From: Lewinellaceae bacterium
GTDB lineage: Bacteria > Bacteroidota > Bacteroidia > Chitinophagales > Saprospiraceae
Reading direction: 5' to 3'
Assembly: GCA_020636025.1 (NCBI GenBank)
Contig: JACJYQ010000009.1
Location: forward strand, 62,001 to 126,000
DNA: 64,000 nt
The notes under the pieces were generated by a model. That model saw only the letters and a list, made by a program, of their open reading frames with translations. It did not search any database and was not told the DNA's origin. Positions 9,247-17,747 of this stretch are shown one piece after another. The first letter of the stretch is position 1. Each line of letters opens with the position of its first letter. The translations under genes and the position numbers were made by a program.

Positions 9247-9320
9247 CGGGATGTAGCTCAGCCCGGTAGAGTACACGTCTGGGGGGCGTGTGGTCGCAAG
9301 TTCGAATCTTGTCGTCCCGA
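9247..9320 (+). tRNA. tRNA-Pro (GGG), reconstituted at the island's left end
   Basis: A complete 74-nt tRNA. The acceptor CGGGATG (9247-9253) faces CGTCCCG (9313-9319) with one T-G pair. The anticodon arm is CACGT/GCGTG with loop CTGGGGG, anticodon GGG at 9281-9283. The 3' part from 9253 on is repeated at 27657-27733, where the first anticodon base is T and the acceptor strand is CATCCCG. That other acceptor strand pairs perfectly with CGGGATG, suggesting that the original chromosomal tRNA had the right-hand sequence and that the present 3' part was brought in by the island. Confidence 0.92.
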
Positions 9321-9329
9321 CATTGTAAA
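9253..9329 (+). other. attL: 77-bp direct repeat within tRNA-Pro
   Basis: This 77-bp stretch matches 27657-27733 at 75 positions. The two differences are at 9281 (G here, T there; tRNA position 34) and 9314 (G here, A there; acceptor stem). The repeat begins at the last base of the 5' acceptor strand and runs 9 bp past the tRNA 3' end, as expected for a tyrosine-recombinase attachment site that restores a tRNA gene. Confidence 0.9.
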
Positions 9330-9331
9330 TC

Positions 9332-9366
9332 AAGGAGTTGTGCATTTGCATGGCTCCTTTTTTTAT
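9332..9366 (+). terminator. Rho-independent terminator after tRNA-Pro
   Basis: AAGGAG (9332-9337) pairs with CTCCTT (9354-9359), with TGCA/TGCA pairing inside, followed by a run of T. It would end transcription of the tRNA pair before the integrase. Confidence 0.7.
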
Positions 9367-9394
9367 TTGCAAATGGGCCTTTTTAGGGGTTTCT

Positions 9395-9416
9395 ACTTGC
9401 AAATTACTTGCAAATC
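9395..9416 (+). repeat. Candidate integrase arm-type site (left)
   Basis: A 22-bp sequence made of two ACTTGCAAAT units separated by one T and followed by C. It is repeated perfectly and in the same orientation at 27603-27624, just inside attR. A related palindrome, ATTTGCAAAT, is at 9365-9374. Paired arm sites inside both att cores are expected for IntDOT/lambda-type recombinases; binding is inferred. Confidence 0.6.
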
Positions 9417-9449
9417 GTTTCAGGTCTGCTGCCATAACCACATCCACTT

Positions 9450-10658
9450 ATGGCAAGTATCAAAGTCGTTCTCGATACCCGGAGAATGAAACAAGACCGA
9501 ACCTACCCGGTAATCCTTCGTGTCATCAACAACGGTAAAAGCACCTCCGTATCCCTGGGCATTTACCTGTTTGAAAAAGACTGGGACGACCGGAAACGGC
9601 AAGTGCGGAAATCTCATCCGAACGCTCAACTGGTGAATCACCGGATCATTGAAGCCTATCATCAGCTCGAAGCCAAAATACTGAAGGCTGACCCGGATAG
9701 CCCGGTTACAAGCGTTACCCGGAGAAACAAAATAGTCAAGCCTATCCCGGCTTCTCCCTCCTTTTTCGACTATGGATTTACCTGGGTTGACCGGCTGAGC
9801 AAGTCCGGTAAAGTTGGCAATGCCCGTGCTTATGAAAACACCCTAAAGCGAATGATCTCCTATCTGGGTCACAACCGGCTCCGGTTTGATGACATCACCT
9901 TTGACTTTCTGGAGGATTTTCAAGCGAACATGCTCGGCAAAGGTGTCCGTCAGAATACCATCAGCTTTTACTTGCGGACGGTTCGGACCATTTACAACAA
10001 AGCCGTCAAAGCCAAACTTGTTGACCGGAACAAGTACCCATTCATTGACTTCAGTATCAAAAATGAAACAACGGCAAAGCGTGCAGTAAGTAAGGATACC
10101 ATCCGGTTGATCGAAACTACTGAACTGCCAACCGGCACCCCCATTTGGCATTACCGGAACTATTTCATGCTGTCCTTCTACATGATTGGCATATCCTTCG
10201 TTGACCTCTCCTTTCTCAAATGGTCAGATGTCGTTGACGGGCGGGTGATTTACAAACGACGTAAAACCGGCAAATTTTACAGCATCAAACTCACAGACAA
10301 AGCCCTGCAAGTTCTGACACATTATCAGAGTGCGGAATCAAAGACGCCGTATATCTTACCCATCATCCCCAGTGTCGCAATTGGCAACCTCTCCAGGGAA
10401 ATGTTTTATACCCGGCAGGGTTACAAATATTGCAATATCAACCTGAGAAGGATTGCTTCCGGCTGCGGGATAACTGATAAGTTCACTACATACGTTTCCC
10501 GGCATTCGTGGGCTACCATCGCAAAGTCACTTGGTTATTCAAAAGACCTCATTGCTGAAGCCCTTGGGCACGAGTATGGGAATAAGGTGACCGGCATCTA
10601 CCTGAATCAGTATGCGGATTCGGTGATTGATGAGGTGAATGAACGGGTGACCCGTTAA
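9450..10658 (+). CDS. Tyrosine recombinase (island integrase)
   Basis: A 402-residue Bacteroidota-type integrase. An N-terminal arm-binding domain (MASIKVVLDTRRMK...SLGIYLFEKDW) is followed by a SAM-like core-binding domain (about 110-205) and a C-terminal catalytic domain. The catalytic part shows the RRKTGKFY lysine strand, SRHSWAT with the second arginine, LGHEYGNKV and GIYLNQY with the tyrosine nucleophile. At the usual first catalytic arginine the sequence reads SFYMIGISFVDL, with Ile near residue 246. Lack of this arginine is known from IntDOT. The gene starts 120 bp after attL and is transcribed into the island, so it should catalyse integration and excision at tRNA-Pro. Confidence 0.9.
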   Translation: MASIKVVLDTRRMKQDRTYPVILRVINNGKSTSVSLGIYLFEKDWDDRKRQVRKSHPNAQLVNHRIIEAYHQLEAKILKADPDSPVTSVTRRNKIVKPIPASPSFFDYGFTWVDRLSKSGKVGNARAYENTLKRMISYLGHNRLRFDDITFDFLEDFQANMLGKGVRQNTISFYLRTVRTIYNKAVKAKLVDRNKYPFIDFSIKNETTAKRAVSKDTIRLIETTELPTGTPIWHYRNYFMLSFYMIGISFVDLSFLKWSDVVDGRVIYKRRKTGKFYSIKLTDKALQVLTHYQSAESKTPYILPIIPSVAIGNLSREMFYTRQGYKYCNINLRRIASGCGITDKFTTYVSRHSWATIAKSLGYSKDLIAEALGHEYGNKVTGIYLNQYADSVIDEVNERVTR

Positions 10659-10770
10659 CCGGATACGAGCTTAGTCGGGAATCAAACAATCTCTCCTTCC
10701 TGTTACTTGAGATTCTTGAAATAGCAAACGGTTTCATTAACTGGCTGAAACATAGTTATGGGAAAAGACT

Positions 10771-13407
10771 ATGGAACAGTTTAAACTTACAGTTACAAGA
10801 TTTCCCAGAACAAAAAAGCCAAACATTACAAATGAGTGGTTCGAGCTTAGTGATGTTTTTGCGTCCGAACTAACCTTTGAAGAATTTACAACATTAATTG
10901 GTGAGTGTGGTCATTCATTTACCCATGCAGTTTGCGATGGTGATATTAGATATAAGCACTTTCAATTCAGTCAGTTACTCGTCCTCGATATTGACAACAA
11001 GAAACAGGTATTTCATCCTGCCCAGGCATTGGAGCGTTTGCGTATGCATGGATTGCAGTGCAATGCTATTTATGTTACATTCAACAATCCAACAGACCCA
11101 AGCCTTCCGGATGAAGAACAATTAGAGGTGGTTGAACGGTACCGTATGATTTTCATACTGGACAACCCCGTAGAGAATATTGATTTGTTCAAACAACTGT
11201 TGAAACACATGTATGCTTTGTTTCCAGAAGCTGATAGATGTCATGCGACACAGGTTTGGGCAGGTGGAAAGCATGTAATTTACAGGAATCCTGACTTCCG
11301 TCTGGTTCCAATGGATTTGATACACGTAACTCATTTAAAAGAGACCGAATCTGTAAAATCTAAGCGAAAGACCAAAAAGTTTACTGAGAAAATCGCCGCC
11401 CTCCCCCAAGCTATTTTCCATCAGGGCAAAAAAAATGCTAATGATTCGAATGTTCCAAAAAACGCGAACTGTAATACATCATTAATACAACCTGCGGAAA
11501 TTGGAACATCCCCTGTCAGGAATTTTAATTGGGGGGCGGCGAGAAGTCAGAGCAAATTGCTGGATGACTTTCTCGGAGCAAAGCGAAAGGTATTGCACTA
11601 TGAGCTTTTTGGGTTATACACGGCAATGAAGCGGATTGAGGGCGGTAGAAAGTTGTGGCGGGAATGTATTACCCAGAATCCGGAGATCAACGATGACAAA
11701 ATAATAGAAATAGGCAGTTGGATTGACAAATGGGAGGAATTGGGCAGGGTCAGTTGGGAGAAACCCTTGCAATATTATGTGCCCGAAGATGACCCGGTAA
11801 GTAGAAAATACTACCGGCTTACGGATATTCATTTCAGCAGACAAAAAGAAGCGAGACAAATTGAGAGCCAATACCATATGCCGTTACCGGATGCTCAATG
11901 GGCGTTCCGGTATATGTTTCATGAGGTTAAGGGTGAAATCGGCAAGGGGGTTTATGTATTTAAGTGCGCCACAGGTTTAGGAAAAACGGAGGAGCTTATG
12001 CGTATCAAGTTGGATGAATGTGTCATTGCTGTTCCGACCCACAGACTGAAAGAAGAGCTATCAAGACGGATGAAGGCAGCCGGAATCAGACACGTCACGA
12101 TACCCGAATTACCTTCCGGCTTGCCTGTGAGCATTCAGCAAAAATATGAAGCATTTCTTGCGGTAGGCTCCTTCAATTATGCCGCTGGTTACCTCAGAAG
12201 CCTGGATACGGATAAGTTAGTCGAAGCCGGGTTACCACTCGAAGAAGCCAAATCTTTAGACATTCAGTTGATGCGATACTTCAACCGGATAAAAATAGCC
12301 ACAGAGAGTACTTATCCAGTGCTCACAACTCACAAACGCATTGCACACACAGACTTCCCCAACCATTCTACGATAATTTTTGACGAGGACATAATTGAGA
12401 CCATTGGAGAGGTTAAAACTGTTGCGATGAGAGACATCAGGTTAATATTAAAACAGTTTGATGAACACTCAATGATGCATCAGATACTTTCCCGACTGCT
12501 GATGTTCAGCAGTGACTCTGAATCAATTGGAGTTCCATTGACCCGGTCACAGGTAATTGACGAAGATGAAATGCAATCAATTGCAATTGGCCAGTCCGTA
12601 ACAGAGGAATTATTAATGGCCGGTGTTCGGAGTGAGATTATTTCCATGCTGAATGCTGAAGTGCTGATGATTGTTCCCCAGGATCACAAGGACCCGGATG
12701 GAGAAAAAAGTATCCAATTCATCGTGCGGAATGAGCCTCCAAAGGATAAAAAAATAATCGTCCTATCCGCAACCGCTAATGAGTTCATCTACCGCAAATT
12801 ATTCGGCCAGGTTGAGTTTTTTGATTTGGCTCTTGTCGAAAACCAGGGTACAGCCATCCAGTATTCTAACCGGGCTTTTAGCAGGTCTTTTTGGCATAGT
12901 GAAAATTCACTTAAGACTCTTGGCCAAATTTCAGATCATATTGGTTTCAAACCTGTCATAACATACAAAGGTGAAAAATACCAACGCATGTTTCAGCAAC
13001 CGTTCTTGCATTTTGAGAATGTCGTCGGAACCGATGACCTCAACGGAAAGGATATGGTGGTTGTTGGGACACCAAGCAAACCCGGCTTCTTTTACCTGTT
13101 GTGGGCATCCTTTCTGGGAGTAGTTTATGATCCGGAAGAATCTGAGCTTAAGGATTTGCTCGTTGAAGAAAACGGATTTGAATTTAACATGAAGACTTTT
13201 GAGAACCCTGAACTTAGAAAAATTCAGTTTCATTTTATCGAGGATACACTCGTGCAGGCAGTCGGTCGTGCGCGGTTGATCCGTACGAATGCAATGGTAG
13301 AGGTATTCAGCAGATACCCGCTACCTGGATTCCGGCAAATGAACACTAACGACTTGCCGGATACTCAAAGGGATGAACTGTCAAATAGGAAGAACTGGGC
13401 TCATTGA
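10771..13407 (+). CDS. Primase-like/SF2 helicase fusion (element replication protein candidate)
   Basis: An 878-residue protein. Residues about 50-175 resemble an archaeo-eukaryotic-type primase core: LLVLDIDNKK with Asp73 and Asp75, then ERYRMIFILD and GGKHVIY. The second half is a superfamily 2 helicase, with Walker A ATGLGKT near residue 401, a DEAD-like box IIFDEDII, motif III-like LSATANEF, and motif VI QAVGRARLIR near residue 830. Such fusions are typical replication proteins of plasmids, integrative elements and phages, so a role in replicating the excised island is inferred. It lies 112 bp after the integrase on the same strand and opposite to the large operon. A defence helicase is the main alternative. 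Confidence 0.6.
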   Translation: MEQFKLTVTRFPRTKKPNITNEWFELSDVFASELTFEEFTTLIGECGHSFTHAVCDGDIRYKHFQFSQLLVLDIDNKKQVFHPAQALERLRMHGLQCNAIYVTFNNPTDPSLPDEEQLEVVERYRMIFILDNPVENIDLFKQLLKHMYALFPEADRCHATQVWAGGKHVIYRNPDFRLVPMDLIHVTHLKETESVKSKRKTKKFTEKIAALPQAIFHQGKKNANDSNVPKNANCNTSLIQPAEIGTSPVRNFNWGAARSQSKLLDDFLGAKRKVLHYELFGLYTAMKRIEGGRKLWRECITQNPEINDDKIIEIGSWIDKWEELGRVSWEKPLQYYVPEDDPVSRKYYRLTDIHFSRQKEARQIESQYHMPLPDAQWAFRYMFHEVKGEIGKGVYVFKCATGLGKTEELMRIKLDECVIAVPTHRLKEELSRRMKAAGIRHVTIPELPSGLPVSIQQKYEAFLAVGSFNYAAGYLRSLDTDKLVEAGLPLEEAKSLDIQLMRYFNRIKIATESTYPVLTTHKRIAHTDFPNHSTIIFDEDIIETIGEVKTVAMRDIRLILKQFDEHSMMHQILSRLLMFSSDSESIGVPLTRSQVIDEDEMQSIAIGQSVTEELLMAGVRSEIISMLNAEVLMIVPQDHKDPDGEKSIQFIVRNEPPKDKKIIVLSATANEFIYRKLFGQVEFFDLALVENQGTAIQYSNRAFSRSFWHSENSLKTLGQISDHIGFKPVITYKGEKYQRMFQQPFLHFENVVGTDDLNGKDMVVVGTPSKPGFFYLLWASFLGVVYDPEESELKDLLVEENGFEFNMKTFENPELRKIQFHFIEDTLVQAVGRARLIRTNAMVEVFSRYPLPGFRQMNTNDLPDTQRDELSNRKNWAH

Positions 13408-13571
13408 CATCTGTAAGTGGAGTTTTATATGCGATCAAAAAAAGCGCTACCAACGCCAGGGACTGGAATGCAAACAGTTAGGACTTATTTCATTGAGTAT
13501 TCGCCCAAAAGCGTCTCTATTTTCGGGAAAAGGCACCTTTTTTCGGCAACTCTTCTTAAGTTAGTTACCCT

Positions 13572-14498
13572 TTACCCAGCATGCCTTCCAATTCTGCCTA
13601 TCAATAATTTCCCTTCCAAAAAACCATCAATTGGTTGATGAAAATATATCCGGTTGCCTTTAGCCTGGTAGGAGGGATTATCATATTCAAAGTACTGATA
13701 GAACTTGGTGTGGAGGTCACAATAACAACGACGAGTTTCGCCATTCCTATCATCTTGAAAGTTGAAATACAGCTCATCCAAACCATTTCTATCTCTCGAC
13801 GCTCCTATTTGAACCTGATGGCCCCTGAATGAATTTTCCAAGTGGTCGCATGCGCCATCACCTCCTAAGTTACGGTTTTGCATAAAAAAAGGGTGGTAAG
13901 TGTCATTCAAAGCAGATAAATGATGTATTATCGATTTCATGATCTCTTGGAAATCAGTGTGAAGTCCACGCAAACCTGATGGAACGGATACGGGATTGAA
14001 ATGCAGGTTGGGAAACCACGGTGAAATCTGAGCAGCAAACTCTGTCCTTGGTGGAGGGAATTTTACAAAATATTCTCGATGGAATTGAAGCCAATCTCTA
14101 AGGCAATAAATCTGACAATCAGAAGGTATTCTTTCATCTATTACAGGGAAAAGGCATAGCAGACCGTTGATTTCTTCTGCATTGTTTAATGACAGTAGTT
14201 CAATAACGAAATCATTGTCGCACAAAGTTGGTTTGCTTTGGTCAATGATAGTTTGAAGGGCATTTCTCTGGTCGCGGGTTAATGCAGGTTGTCCATAATA
14301 AACAATATCAGCAAAAGTAAACTCTTCAAACATTGGGGTTTCATAGATAGCATCATGCCTATATATGACTTCCTTATTACTACGAATACTATCACAATCT
14401 GTAGCTAAAAATTCAACCCTTTCACCCAATTCTTCGGCAGTCGTACCCGAAGGGCTTTGAAAGGATAGATTTAATAGGTAAAAATCAAACCGTGGCAT
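13572..14498 (-). CDS. Uncharacterised protein, last gene of the island operon
   Basis: A 308-residue soluble protein with no signal peptide and no membrane segment. I do not recognise a catalytic motif. It opens with MPRFDFYLLNLSF and has a conserved-looking C-terminal half (NRNLGGDGACDHLENSF, YFHQPIDGF). It follows the ATPase gene with an 18-bp gap and so is very probably co-expressed. In ATPase-partner gene pairs the partner is often a nuclease or sensor, but nothing in this sequence proves that. A short stretch to its left (13408-13571) holds no gene; the upstream primase-helicase gene converges on it. Confidence 0.7.
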   Translation of the reverse strand: MPRFDFYLLNLSFQSPSGTTAEELGERVEFLATDCDSIRSNKEVIYRHDAIYETPMFEEFTFADIVYYGQPALTRDQRNALQTIIDQSKPTLCDNDFVIELLSLNNAEEINGLLCLFPVIDERIPSDCQIYCLRDWLQFHREYFVKFPPPRTEFAAQISPWFPNLHFNPVSVPSGLRGLHTDFQEIMKSIIHHLSALNDTYHPFFMQNRNLGGDGACDHLENSFRGHQVQIGASRDRNGLDELYFNFQDDRNGETRRCYCDLHTKFYQYFEYDNPSYQAKGNRIYFHQPIDGFLEGKLLIGRIGRHAG

Positions 14499-14516
14499 AT
14501 TCTTTTATGGTTTTGT

Positions 14517-15632
14517 TTAGCGTTTCAATCGAAATATGCTGGCAAGGTCTTTTTCTTGCTGGTCGAAGAAGCCTAAAGGCCAATCGGTAAGGTCCGCTTT
14601 CTCATTTAGCTTTATAGGTACCACCCTGACCGATTTTTCCTCCCTGTCGAAGAAATTGACTTGAACCCGGTCATGGATAATTGAGCCTTCCAAGGCGGCG
14701 AGTCGGATGCCGTTAATGACATGCTCGCTGTGGGTCTCTATAATGACCTGAACCCCTGTATTAGCTATTTTTGCGAGGAATTTTCCGATGTTGGATTGTC
14801 CCATTGGATGCAAATGCGCTTCCGGATTTTCGACAATCACCAAACAGCCTTTTTGAGCAATCAAGCCATTGACGAGTATGGGAAGCACATAAGAAAGCCC
14901 GAAGCCAACATTGGTTGGTCGGCTATTACCAAGTGTTATTTCAGCTGTTTTTATTTCAGAATATATCCGTGCATCATCCAATCTTGTGCCAGGGGTAATG
15001 AAATCCAGCCAGAGCCTTGCTTGAGTCAGCAATTGATTAGGTTCATTTGGGTTGTAGCAGCGACCCTCCGGAATCGGTAAAAATAAATGCTGCCCCAATA
15101 CTTGAATCGCCAGTTCCCCATTCCAACCGGCATGGATGTAGTCTGTGTCTTCCACTTCATAGCGGAGCCTGGGGCCGATCCTCTCTGCATTCAGATAATA
15201 GAATTGGTCCTTTCCTAAAGGGATGGAATCCAAAAACTGTCTCGACCCTGTAAATCCATTAAACCTCAGGGAATAGCCAGCATCCTCCTTTTGGGGTGCA
15301 AAAAAAGAAACCCCACCCGATTCGGCGACGGAGTTGACAAAATTAAATTTGATAGATTCATCTTCTGCATTACGGTTTAATACCTCAACGGAATTGCCCA
15401 TGGACATCGAAAACACTCCATTTAGAGGGATTTTAACATCGTCGTTAAATGGTTTAAAAGTGCCGCTCACAAAAACGCCTTGCACCTTTTCAAGACAAAT
15501 TCTGCTCAGAAGTATCGCCTGAATGACAGACGATTTCCCAACGGAATTGCCACCCGCCAAAACCGTAATTTCCCCAAAATCAATCTTTTGATTTCTGAAA
15601 CACTTGAAGTTTTCGATGTGTATTGATTTCAT
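14517..15632 (-). CDS. SMC/OLD-like AAA ATPase (DUF3696-type)
   Basis: A 371-residue ATPase of the ABC/SMC-like AAA class. Walker A GGNSVGKSS lies at residues 27-35 after the typical start MKSIHIENFKCFRNQ. The Walker B/D-loop stretch VIVENPEAHLHP is near residue 263, and the H-loop region IIETHSEHVINGIR is near 300. The C-terminal portion is DUF3696-like. It is encoded 5 bp after a DUF262 protein and 18 bp before an unknown protein. Related ATPases in OLD, Gabija and retron systems sense or remodel DNA and control a partner effector; a similar role here is inferred. No TOPRIM nuclease domain follows the ATPase, so it is not a classical OLD protein. Confidence 0.85.
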   Translation of the reverse strand: MKSIHIENFKCFRNQKIDFGEITVLAGGNSVGKSSVIQAILLSRICLEKVQGVFVSGTFKPFNDDVKIPLNGVFSMSMGNSVEVLNRNAEDESIKFNFVNSVAESGGVSFFAPQKEDAGYSLRFNGFTGSRQFLDSIPLGKDQFYYLNAERIGPRLRYEVEDTDYIHAGWNGELAIQVLGQHLFLPIPEGRCYNPNEPNQLLTQARLWLDFITPGTRLDDARIYSEIKTAEITLGNSRPTNVGFGLSYVLPILVNGLIAQKGCLVIVENPEAHLHPMGQSNIGKFLAKIANTGVQVIIETHSEHVINGIRLAALEGSIIHDRVQVNFFDREEKSVRVVPIKLNEKADLTDWPLGFFDQQEKDLASIFRLKR

Positions 15633-15637
15633 AAAAA

Positions 15638-17674
15638 TCAGAGTTGGTCTTTAATTATCCGTTCAGTAATTCTAAAGGCTTCTTCCAAATAGCTGCGGTC
15701 ATTGGTTCGGAGTGTAACAACAGTATAATATGTCTCTTTTTTATCCAATTCTTTTGCCAGAACCTTTGAAAAACTTTCAAATGGAATTTTTTTAACCCGT
15801 TCCGATGATATCTCAGCCATTTCAACTGACCATGTTGTAAACAGCGACTTATTGATGAGCTGTTTGCTGGCATTCGGTCGCAGGTGAGGCGTTAGGCATT
15901 TTCGGAAACAATACTGCCCAAACAGATGGTAACAGTTGACCATGCCCCTTAAAAACGAAACCCTAATACTGTCTAATTCTTTTTCAGGTAGGGCATTCAA
16001 CTTATCCAATGTGTCGTCCAAAAAACCGTTCATATCGCCCAAATAAGTTGCCATACTACGTTTTACGAGGTAAAAACCAGCAAATCTCAAGACCATTTCC
16101 TGTGCCCCCATCCGCTGGTCGCTAACTCCTGGGATATTTTTGTCAATATTCCCACCCGTCGCTAAAATGAACTCTTTGGAATATGCCAAGTCCTTCATCA
16201 ACTTTCGTGTATGCGGCTTCGCAAGGCTGTTTCTGATTTCCTGCTGGTTAAGGGGTTTCCCTCCTTCATTGATCCGTTTAAAGATGTCGTACTTTACTTT
16301 TGGAGGGGAAGAACTTTCAATGATATTTACGCTCAATTGTGTTTGCTCAATACGACGTTGAAAGCGGCGCTCAAGTGCTTTATTTTGAGAAATCTTATCA
16401 TCTGCCCCAAAGTATTTTCCATCACACATATCCAAATGTTCCAGGCGACGTAGGTAGAACTTGTTGGTCATAAAATCCCGTATGGTAGTCAATCGCTGCA
16501 AACCGTCCACCACATGAAATACTCCTTCCTTATTCTGTGAAAAATAAAAAACAGGCAAGGGAATGCCCAGCAGGATACTTTCTATCAAGCGGGATTTTCT
16601 TTTCATGTCCCACACAAGGTGCCGCTGAAAATCAGGATTTAGGTCAATATCCTGCTTTTTTATCATGTCGAACATTTGGAATATGGGGAATTGAGAGGGC
16701 CTTACCTTTATTTCATCCGGATTGTAAGGGTCAAGAATTTTTGCACGGTCCTGCTCAGAAATTTCATCGGTCTCTGTTGGCTCTACCCCTTCCGATTCCG
16801 CTTCACGCAGGTCTTTGATTGCATCGTTAAGGCGTTCGTATAGTATTTCCCGGAAAGAGTTCAGGGGGTCCGAATGTTTCAGGTTTGTTACCACTCCATC
16901 CACTTCCAGAAACTCAACACTGCATAAAGGGCTGAAATCATCTACTTCCCCTTTCCATCGACGGGCATTGGATGAAGGATTCTCTACTTCCTCCAACAAT
17001 AAGGTATATTCCTGTTCGCCAATAATAACAGGCACCTCCAATTGGCTCCTCAGGTAATTGGAGTCCAACATAAATTCAGGGTCCGATTTCAAATCTACCC
17101 CCTGAGTATCGCGTGAATGTAAAGGTCTCCCCCGGATGGTTTCAATACGGTTTAGGTGCCGTAGAAACTCTTGCTCCGGAACGAAGAATATTTCTTCCAA
17201 TCCACTTTTTCTTACCGCTGCCGATAGCATTTCCCAATCCTGAGTAAGAAACCGATCCAAATTCTTTAAGGGGTCATCCTGGAGGTAGTGTTTTACAAAT
17301 TTATAATCCTGATAAGATGGCTGGTCAATAGTCTCAAAGCCGCCACTCTTCTCCATGAATTGGCGATACAACGTAACCAACTCTTCCAAGGGTTCGGTCT
17401 TGAAGACTATTTCTACCCAGCAGTCTGCTTTGGATGTGCTGAGGTTGCTAAAAACAAGTCCGACTGACCTTGTTTTATTGCTCTCGTCACCTCGATCGGT
17501 GAAGCCAACAAATATATAGTTTTCATCCCCCTGGAACCAATAACCCTTATTAAGCCTGCCATAGCGGTTGACCTGCCGGATGGCAAAGGTGAACCCCGGA
17601 TTTGCTGCCCTGTGTTCGAGCAACCGGTCAAGCAGTGCATTGCTCCATTTCCTTATCAATTTGTCTTGCGTCAT
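15638..17674 (-). CDS. DUF262 (ParB/GmrS-like) protein with a long N-terminal extension
   Basis: About 678 residues from the ATG at 17674; an in-frame TTG lies at 17701. The first roughly 310 residues are of unknown fold. The second half is a DUF262 domain: FQRHLVWDMKRKSRLIESI, LLGIPLPVFYF, then HVVDGLQRLTTIRDF, a variant of the DGQQR motif with Leu replacing the first Gln, and FKRINEGGKPLNQQEIR. DUF262 forms the NTP-binding GmrS half of the GmrSD type IV restriction enzyme. The HNH (DUF1524) nuclease half is absent, so any nuclease would have to come from the extension or a partner. The gene sits between the methylase and the ATPase in the same transcription unit. Confidence 0.85.
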   Translation of the reverse strand: MTQDKLIRKWSNALLDRLLEHRAANPGFTFAIRQVNRYGRLNKGYWFQGDENYIFVGFTDRGDESNKTRSVGLVFSNLSTSKADCWVEIVFKTEPLEELVTLYRQFMEKSGGFETIDQPSYQDYKFVKHYLQDDPLKNLDRFLTQDWEMLSAAVRKSGLEEIFFVPEQEFLRHLNRIETIRGRPLHSRDTQGVDLKSDPEFMLDSNYLRSQLEVPVIIGEQEYTLLLEEVENPSSNARRWKGEVDDFSPLCSVEFLEVDGVVTNLKHSDPLNSFREILYERLNDAIKDLREAESEGVEPTETDEISEQDRAKILDPYNPDEIKVRPSQFPIFQMFDMIKKQDIDLNPDFQRHLVWDMKRKSRLIESILLGIPLPVFYFSQNKEGVFHVVDGLQRLTTIRDFMTNKFYLRRLEHLDMCDGKYFGADDKISQNKALERRFQRRIEQTQLSVNIIESSSPPKVKYDIFKRINEGGKPLNQQEIRNSLAKPHTRKLMKDLAYSKEFILATGGNIDKNIPGVSDQRMGAQEMVLRFAGFYLVKRSMATYLGDMNGFLDDTLDKLNALPEKELDSIRVSFLRGMVNCYHLFGQYCFRKCLTPHLRPNASKQLINKSLFTTWSVEMAEISSERVKKIPFESFSKVLAKELDKKETYYTVVTLRTNDRSYLEEAFRITERIIKDQL

Positions 17675-17747
17675 ATTTGAATTATCTGTTTGCCGTTGCA
17701 AAGTTGATGATTTGCTGTGTGGTTTCTAAGTCTGATGGGTATCATGA

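Noticed and set aside
15638..17674. GmrSD type IV restriction enzyme
   Set aside because: Only the DUF262 half is recognisable. The HNH-containing DUF1524 half is not found in this protein or in its neighbours.
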